Source of the DNA: Homarus americanus
Lineage: Eukaryota; Arthropoda; Malacostraca; Decapoda; Nephropidae
DNA length: 64,000 bases
Assembly (NCBI RefSeq): GCF_018991925.1
Contig: NW_024726235.1
Span: forward strand, 8,040,726-8,104,725
Direction: 5' to 3'
Part shown: positions 1 through 64,000 of the stretch, in pieces
How the letters are laid out: the number at the start of each line of letters is the position of its first letter
Position numbering within the stretch: the first letter of the stretch is position 1
The notes under the pieces: generated by a model
Told to the model about the DNA's origin: nothing
The model's input: only the letters and a program-made list of their open reading frames with translations
Databases searched by the model: none
Translations under genes and position numbers: made by a program

Positions 1-244
1 ACATGTCTAACTATCAACAAAAATAATAGGACACGGTCTAAGAGACACAGGTGGTCGATGACGTAGGCAGGATGAAGTGAGGGGGAGAATCGTGTCATTG
101 ACTGCCACTCAGTGCTCAGGTTCCCTGCGTTGTTAATAATCAACCAATTGGTGACGTAAAGTAGGTATAGGTCCCACCCATCTCAAGGTCACCATCCTGA
201 CTCACTCCCTACCCTCACGGCCTCACTCATATACCACAACCTCT
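1..244. other. Left edge, no feature recognised
   Basis: Unique-looking sequence grading into C-rich DNA. No exon, TIR or retroelement motif was seen on either strand. Confidence 0.4.
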
Positions 245-562
245 GGCCCCCACTACTGTACCGTCTGGCCCCACCACTGTACCGTCTGGCCCCACCACTG
301 TACAGTGTCTAACCCTCAGTATACCATGCTGGCCCCACCACTGTACCGCGTCTGACCCTCACTATACCATGCTGGCCCCACCACTGTACCGCGTCTGACC
401 CTCACTATACCATGCTGACCCCACCACTGTACAGTCTGGCCCCACCACTGTACCGTGTCTGACCCTCACTATACTATGCTGGCCCCATCACTATACCATG
501 CCTGGCTCCATCACTGTATTACGCCTGGCTCCACCACTGTACCATGTCTGGCTCCACCACTG
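245..562. repeat. C-rich minisatellite
   Basis: Imperfect tandem units around CCCCACCACTGTACCGTCTG and the longer form with TGACCCTCACTATACCATGC, repeated many times. The unit alternates between roughly 22 and 45 bp. Confidence 0.85.
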
Positions 563-1564
563 TACCAGACACCTGGCATGGCAGCTCCACTCACCTTACC
601 CCAGCTGACCACCTGTAAATAACAGACCACCCACAGCCCTCATAACATGGTTTTGTCGTTGAAAATTTTACCACATAATTCCTAACCCAGGCACACTCAC
701 TCACTCGATCTCCTAAATCCCATTACACAAGAATGCCCATCCGCCAACAGTATATCAAACGTCACATATCCAACCCACATGGCCACAAAAATATCCCACC
801 GCATACCAACCCAACAAACGAATACCCCCTACAAATCAATCCCCAGTAAACCTCCCCCCACATACCCACTACACGCGAGTGCCGCTACACAAAATCACTA
901 CACAACCACACCCTTCCATCACTCTGGTCACGAAGATTGGCGCCGACACACTGGCACTCGTGTTCCTCCAGGGATCACTTCATCATTCGTGGCACGGTCA
1001 TTTACGTGTAATTTTTCCGGCACAACACATAGTCATGTCAGCGGCGGGCGCCATGCATGACGTGAGGAAGAGTGTGAATGTTGTTCAGCGAGTCGCGGTA
1101 ACCTCACCACACGGCGACTGGTGTTCTTCCTCGCAGACACTTCTACACCACGACCACCTCCTCCACTCTCTTCATCACTACTGCCTCTGCCTGCCACCCA
1201 CCCTGGCCCACGCGCTGTCCTCCCCTGGCCCTCTCTCAACCCGCCCCTCTCCCCACCCTCTGTCTTCCCCGGCCACTTGACCCTCCTCTGGCTCGACCCA
1301 CCCGCCCCACCCTGGTTTAAGTTCTGTCCGCCGCCCCTGGCCACCCTGGGGCCCAGATCCACCTGTTCCACTCTGGTCCAATGACTGCCCTTACTTTGCC
1401 TATCCCGTTTCTCCACTGCTTGGCCCAAGCGCTGACTCCACCCCATTTCACCCTGACACACTCCACTCAATGACCTCCAATGGCCCACTCCGCCTCATCC
1501 CACCCACACGCTGCCCTCTGCCCCGCCCTGCCCTATAACTGACCCAACCCACTTCGCACTACAC
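563..1564. other. CpG- and C-rich stretch, no gene supported
   Basis: Pyrimidine-rich low-complexity DNA with a locally CpG-rich part around 930-1130. Open frames here are Pro/Ser/His-rich on both strands and look compositional. A promoter or first exon of another gene cannot be excluded, but nothing specific supports it. Confidence 0.35.
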
Positions 1565-1570
1565 TATACC

Positions 1571-1963
1571 GCTTTAAAGCGCTTCCTGAGAAAATAAAAC
1601 TCCGCCTGGTGACATCATTTATCATACCGATATTAACTTACCCAGCAGAACCTCTTCATACTGCAAGCACCACTCAAATATTAAAATTACAGGTGGTCCA
1701 AAATGAAGCCCTAAGATTCGTCACAGGTGAAAGATACCCCTTCACTAGAACCACAGCCGAGATACATAGAGACCTGAGAATGAAACCCATCAACCAGCAG
1801 CTGCACACCCTGGCCAGCAGAATCTGACAAAAGATAGAACGATCAGAGCAAGAACTCCTTCAAAGACTCCCACCAGATAACGACAACAACCATACATGGT
1901 TCCCAAAAAGCTTCGAAATCTCAAAAGGTCCATTACCATCCCCGATCTACACGGCCAGGCAAT
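1571..1963 (+). pseudogene. Non-LTR retrotransposon 3' coding remnant
   Basis: The plus-strand frame reads RFKALPEKIKLRLV, PILTYPAEPLHTAS, LKLQVVQNEALRFVTG and KPINQQLHTLASRI. This is the segment after the reverse transcriptase of Jockey/CR1-like LINEs, where L-Q-x-x-Q-N-x-A-L-R is a hallmark. It is broken by a TGA just after ASRI, then continues in frame to about 1963. Upstream RT is missing, so this is a 5'-truncated dead copy. Confidence 0.7.
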
Positions 1964-2059
1964 AGACAACCTCCCTAGACCAACATCCGCCAGTAGGGTG
2001 GGCGGAATAATGAAATAAGGCCCTTAAAACACCCATACAGTATATGGGACAGGGTAGGA

Positions 2060-2237
2060 TGTCTAGTGCCTGTACCGACAGACAATAACTAACCCATGAC
2101 ACAACCCAAACACACTATTAGCTTAGCTAGGCGGTCAGCCCGCCCTCTCTTACCTCCTCCTAAACTTCTTCAATTTCCGAATTATAATTTCCTTCCCCCA
2201 CCTCTAATCTTCTTTCACCCTCCTTTCTCTACAAAAA
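2060..2237. repeat. Direct repeat copy 1, probable LINE 3' UTR
   Basis: About 178 bp beginning GTCTAGTGCCTGTACCGACA, almost identical to 2492..2667. It lies just downstream of the LINE remnant and is probably its 3' untranslated end. Confidence 0.75.
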
Positions 2238-2491
2238 ACAAAATGGAATCTTAACACCGGCCCACTCGTCACCTCCTCCTACTTCATCCCAACCCACCCT
2301 GGCCCACACACTGCCCTCACCCTGTCCCCAACTAACCCAGCCCAGCCCATCCACCTCACCCTGGTTAACCCCCCCTATACCTTCTTACCCTGGCCCAATC
2401 CGCTCTACCTCACCCCACCCCACCCCACCCTAACGCAACCCACCCTACATCACCCTGGCCCACTCCACCCTACCACACCCAAACCCATCGA
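2238..2491. repeat. Low-complexity CCCACC-type tract
   Basis: Repeated CACCC/CCCACC words (for example CACCCCACCCCACCCCACCC) between the two direct-repeat copies. A similar tract occupies 2680..2930. Confidence 0.6.
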
Positions 2492-2667
2492 TGTCTCGTG
2501 CCTGTACCGACAGACAATAACTGACCCATGACACAACCCTAACACACTATTAGCTTAGCTAGACGGTCAGCCCGCCCTCTCTTACCTCTTGAATTTCTTC
2601 AATTTCCGAACTATAATTTCCTTCCCCCACCTCTAGTCTTCCTTCATCCATCCTTTCTCTACACAAA
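2492..2667. repeat. Direct repeat copy 2, probable LINE 3' UTR
   Basis: Second copy of the 2060..2237 segment, with shared landmarks CACTATTAGCTTAGCTAG and GGTCAGCCCGCCCTCTCTTA. The copies start 432 bp apart. Confidence 0.75.
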
Positions 2668-3792
2668 TATAAACCACGCCACTTCACGAGCACCCACTCC
2701 ACCCAACCACACCCACACACACTCCACCCTACCCAAACTATACCTGCCCCACTTCACCCACAACACCCTATCTCAACCACACCCACCCCACACTATCTCA
2801 CCCTGACCCACCCCACCCTACCTCAACCAGCCCCACCCCACCCTACCTCACCCACACCCACCCCACACTATCTCACCCACACCCAGACCCACCCTACCCC
2901 ACTCACACCCACCCTTCCTCACCCTGACTTCAAAGGACCAATAATAACTGGAGTAGCAGGATGTGCCTCTGAGACCTCTCCTTATAGAGCATATTAACCA
3001 GATAATAGACTTTGGTGGAGGCCCTGGTGGGAAGAAAGCTGCTACTAGGCAGATGGGTGGACCAGAACCAAGGACAATTAGGATGGATAACAGCCATGTC
3101 AATAGTGTTGTTATTGTTTACTTTGTATCTGTATATTTCTGCCTAAATAAACTGTTATAATGTCAATACTGTACATCAATAGAAATAATCTAATTGATCC
3201 CACTGATTCTAATAGCTGGCTTTAAAATTCCCCTAAAAGATTCTAATATGTTCAAATAACAAGTGTAAGGGATTACGTAATAAATCCCCCCTCCCCCAAT
3301 AGTATTATGTGCATATCTGATAAACCCTGAGGGGGGATACCCAGTGTAAAGACCTTAAGTGAAACTGATCTGAAATTCCATGCCAAATCAGCTCTTTCCC
3401 AGGATTTGACTTGCCCTTTTATTAGCCTTAGGCCAGACACCACATTTGTTTCACTATTACCTCAAAAAATAAAACATTATCTCTTTGCACTGGAAAATAC
3501 TTGGAGGTGTTAGTCCTGTTATCACCTTGTTATCCAACTACTTACCTGGGTTGTCAAGCAAAGTAAACACTCTTGCAACACAATATAAATCAATAAAATG
3601 CATATAACTAATCCCTACGATTGTGACAGCACTACAATTATGCTATAAGCATCTAAAATCACAAGAAAAACTTTATCCTTCGTAATGTCAGAGCAGCTTA
3701 ACAGACCTACACTGTGCAGAGGTGTGACTGGATGTAAAGGCTTGTTCCTGACGTACAGTGTTTTATAGCCAATGACAAACATGAAAACAAAT
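2668..3792. other. C-rich tract, then unassigned sequence with a poly(A) signal-like word
   Basis: CACCC-rich to about 2930. From 2941 an open plus-strand frame ends IVYFVSVYFCLNKLL at 3160 next to AATAAA. It could be a retroelement 3' end, but I recognise no domain. The remainder to 3792 shows nothing specific. Confidence 0.35.
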
Positions 3793-3896
3793 CCCCTTGA
3801 CTCATGAACCTTTGAATCCAAGACATCACATATTGTTGGATCCATAGATGTCACACTGTATGATGTCTCGGAATCACAGGTTCATGAGCCAAGGGG
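3793..3896. repeat. Inverted repeat with short arms
   Basis: Left arm 3793-3829 (CCCCTTGACTCATGAACCTT...) pairs with right arm 3860-3896 (...GGTTCATGAGCCAAGGGG) around a 30-base spacer. A few mismatches; probably a fold-back MITE core. Confidence 0.65.
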
Positions 3897-4299
3897 TTCA
3901 CAGATGGGACGGAGGACTGACAGAGCTTTTATCCAAGACTGTACATGTTTATGACTGATAACAAAACTCTTCAGCTGTCACCCTTCTTAGGAAACCTTCA
4001 TGCCAAAGGGTTATCCTCTGGTGGCCCAGTGTGATGGTAAGGGATAATGCAATTTTCAAATTTATTCATCTTCTCACTTCCTGCCACATAAACTTGTTGG
4101 GTACAGTACAGTACAGTACAGTGCAGTATATGAAACAGCTTGATTTTGTAAGGTGGGAACTAGTGATAGGAATAAATCAGGAGTATCTGAGGAAGTGACA
4201 GTGGTGGTATGGATGGAAGATAGAATGCGTAGTTGTGTGATGGAACATTGTATAATGAGGCAGATCTTAGAACATTATGATCATAATAAAACTGGAGTA

Positions 4300-4620
4300 T
4301 GAGAGAGGGAGTTACTGTGAATGAGTACAGGGTATGTCCAAAGAGTGAGGAATGTCAAGGAGGAAGACCTGGAGAGCTTTACTGTGAGAGACGAGTGATA
4401 AGTGACGAGAGATTTAAATGCAAGATTGGGTGGAAAAGAGGTGATGGGGATTTTAGGCTCATATGGAGTACCAGCCAGGAATAAACAGTGATGGAAAGAG
4501 GCTCATGGCATGCAATGTGTGAAGACAGAGAAGATTGATCACAAGGAATATATGATTAAAAAGAAGAAAAAATCCATTAGCATACATGGAGGCATGACAA
4601 TGGAGAAGATGCTTGTTAAG
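4300..4620 (+). pseudogene. LINE endonuclease-domain remnant
   Basis: From 4411 the frame gives DLNARLGGKEVMGILGSYG followed by VPARN. This matches the GD-x-N-A-x-V-G...G-x-x-G region of LINE apurinic endonucleases, followed in another frame by GKRLMACNV. Frameshifts and stops run through it. Possibly the same LINE group as the fragments at 16163 and 50963. Confidence 0.5.
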
Positions 4621-4751
4621 ACTACAGTACAGTATACAGTATGCTTGGGAGTCTGAAATGTAAGTTAAAGGATCTGAATACTGAAAGAGGTGCAGCCCAC
4701 GGAGAGTCTAATCAGCATCTGGGATGAGTGGGAATACATATAATTGCACAT

Positions 4752-4795
4752 AGATAAATAGATAGATAGATTGACAGATAGATAGAGATAGATAT
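4752..4795. repeat. (GATA)n microsatellite
   Basis: Imperfect GATA/TAGA run next to the minisatellite that follows. Confidence 0.7.
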
Positions 4796-4816
4796 TTATT
4801 CAGTAAGAGTACCATA

Positions 4817-5050
4817 CAAGTTTACATTGATGCAGCATGTATATAGACAATGATGCAGCATGTATATAGACAAGGCAGGTATACAAATCAGCATGTACAT
4901 CGCAATGCAGGTATATAGTTCAGCATGTATAATAGCAATGCAGGTATACAAGTCAGCAGGTGTATAGCAATGCAGTTATACAATGTTTATAGACAATGCT
5001 GGTATACAGCAGCACAAACAATGTACCTAGACAGTGCGGGAATACAAACA
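4817..5050. repeat. Minisatellite with GCAGGTATA / CAGCATGTATATAGACAAT units
   Basis: Imperfect tandem units of about 25-40 bp carrying CAGCATGTATATAGACAATG, GCAGGTATACAA and close variants. Confidence 0.75.
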
Positions 5051-5571
5051 GTGGTAAACAGTAAGGAATACAAGCAAGGACATCGAACAAAACCACAACA
5101 GATGCTCATTTCCAGTGAAATTTTCATAGTGAAAGAGACTCAAAGAAATGAAATAGGAAGAAAGACAAAGAGCATAAGCTGTTGATTTGTACAATATGGC
5201 GCTATTTGAAGAAATTACTTATATCGTTGTTGAAAATACATTAGATTTTTTCATCATTTACATAATCACCAATGGGTAAAGAAGAACATAACTCACCCAT
5301 CAGGCTTTTTCTGGTCCAGTTGTAATGTTCTTGTTTCAATCAAGTGGAACGGACAGTCAATTAAATCATTTCAGTTTTCTTGAGTTCCTTCTTCTACAAT
5401 ACAGTACTTGTGTGTGTTATACATTTAACTTCTTATGAGAGGGTTAGAGGACCTGTTCCATCCCATTTACTTAGTATGTTTATTGACAATCGTTTATGTT
5501 TGCCCTACATATTACCTAATTAATCTTAAAAGAATCCTGACTTAGAAACAAAACACATATCTGTTACTCAC
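5051..5571. other. LRP1: Intron downstream of the last visible LRP1 exon
   Basis: No LDLa, EGF or YWTD coding signal on the minus strand. A 33-nt open stretch at 5297..5329 has splice-like ends but no domain character. Confidence 0.4.
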
Positions 5572-63307
<57,736 letters not shown>

Positions 63308-63514
63308 CTGACATGAAGAAAATATACATAAGAAACTTGACTCACAAGAACTGGCTGTATGTTTCATCTGCCAATAGCTCACTCATTGTATGAGAATGAG
63401 TGAGTGTACTGTATGCTACTGTGCTATACATCCCAAACATTTTTTTTAAGGGGATTAGCCCACCCGGGTACAGGTTACTGACCCATATCGGGGCCTGGGG
63501 GGCGAAAATGTTGT

Positions 63515-63520
63515 TGTTGT

Positions 63521-63568
<48 letters not shown>

Positions 63569-63660
63569 TCATAGTAAATAAAATTTATAATAAAAATTAA
63601 ATAATAATAACAATAATAATAATACAAACACTGTAATAATAATAATAATAATAAAGAACT
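63515..63660. repeat. (TAA)n microsatellite, compound
   Basis: ATAATAATA runs broken by TTCATAGTAAATAAAATTTA and CAATAATAATAATACAAACA. Confidence 0.92.
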
Positions 63661-63875
63661 AAAGAGAAAAAATAGTGAGCAACGATATATGTACGCTGTG
63701 CAGTCAAACTATGAGAAACAATTGAGACCTTGCAACTGTGTGGAAATAGGCAGAAAGACATATCAGCAACCTGGTACTGTACTTGGTCACAATTTTCGTG
63801 ATGCCATATGGCAGCAGGGTCGACCATTAGACAACACATTATGCTTCCAATATCTTCCCAAGTGGTAGTACCTTT
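63605..63875. repeat. Uninterrupted copy of the 31560/32057 dispersed repeat
   Basis: Contains in one piece the two segments that are separated at 31560..31678 and 32057..32230: AACACTGTAATAATAATAAT, ATAAAGAACTAAAGAGAAA, AGAAACAATTGAGACC and TATGGCAGCAGGGTCGACC. Confidence 0.75.
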
Positions 63876-64000
63876 AAGCTCATCAGAATAAAATATCGCA
63901 TAACTACATGTATGTGTTTGCTTGTACTACACTCTTGTGACATGATTTGAAGAGGCACTGTCAGAATCCGTGTCCTCATCATTCCTAAGCCCCCCCACAC

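Noticed and set aside
245..562. Regular repeats resembling a CRISPR array
   Set aside because: Units are contiguous and variable with no unique spacers, in a eukaryotic genome; it is a minisatellite.
879..1488. Overlapping Pro/Ser/His-rich open frames on both strands
   Set aside because: Composition-driven frames in a C-rich tract; no domain, no splice context and mutually overlapping.
2963..3160. 65-residue plus-strand frame ending near AATAAA
   Set aside because: No recognisable domain and no upstream exon. It could be a retroelement tail, but I cannot support a gene.
3615..3854. 79-residue minus-strand frame in the last LRP1 intron
   Set aside because: No cysteine pattern or YWTD core, and it overlaps an inverted repeat.
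5297..5329. 33-nt minus-strand candidate micro-exon (phase 1 to 1) after exon A43
   Set aside because: The splice-like ends are weak and the 11 residues fit neither LDLa nor EGF. The next LRP1 exon should encode an EGF module.
63308..64000. Search for the LRP1 signal-peptide exon
   Set aside because: No ATG followed by a hydrophobic segment with a phase-1 donor was found on the minus strand; the stretch is dominated by (TAA)n and a dispersed repeat.

Overview
The window looks like a piece of an arthropod nuclear genome, most likely a decapod crustacean. It has one long animal gene split into many short exons, AT-rich introns full of (TA)n, (GATA)n and (CA)n microsatellites, and a dense load of Tigger/pogo-type, hAT, piggyBac, Penelope-like and LINE elements. 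The decapod assignment is an inference from repeat style and gene divergence; no species can be read from the sequence.

One cellular gene dominates and runs right to left on the minus strand from 63307 to 5572. I assembled 43 exons whose splice sites and phases agree at every junction, giving 8,808 coding bases (2,936 codons) without a stop. Domain order is 2 LDLa, 2 EGF, YWTD propellers 1 and 2 each followed by an EGF, 8 LDLa (cluster II), 2 EGF, propellers 3 to 6 each followed by an EGF, then 10 LDLa (cluster III). This is the LRP1 layout (2, 8 and 10 ligand-binding repeats), so I call it an LRP1 orthologue. The signal-peptide exon lies beyond the right edge. Propellers 7 and 8, cluster IV, the membrane segment and the NPxY tail lie beyond the left edge.

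All other recognisable features lie in introns or beyond the outermost exons, and none breaks an exon. At least eight distinct terminal-inverted-repeat groups begin CAG, end CTG and are flanked by TA. One (16892..19596) carries an intact 633-residue Tigger transposase. Another (25504..28127) carries a broken one and has four shorter relatives. One element (9583..10281) is nested inside another (8681..10424). There are also a hAT remnant with a perfect 8-bp target duplication (11753..12886), a decayed piggyBac between TTAA sites (54568..56586), tiny TTAA-bounded units (50356..50645 and 33163..33262), a Penelope-like GIY-YIG fragment (about 19740..20680) with a second terminal fragment at 31800..31985, several LINE fragments, a SINE-like palindrome (16641..16839) and several fold-back repeats.

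The left 5.5 kb holds no exon I can support. It has a C-rich minisatellite, LINE remnants with a duplicated 3' segment, a palindrome and a second minisatellite. The most interesting leads are the over-used words TACAGTA/TACTGTA, which are what excision of these CAG...CTG elements would leave behind, the 1.6-kb exon that alone encodes nearly two propellers, and a conserved hammerhead-like stem in the Penelope ends.
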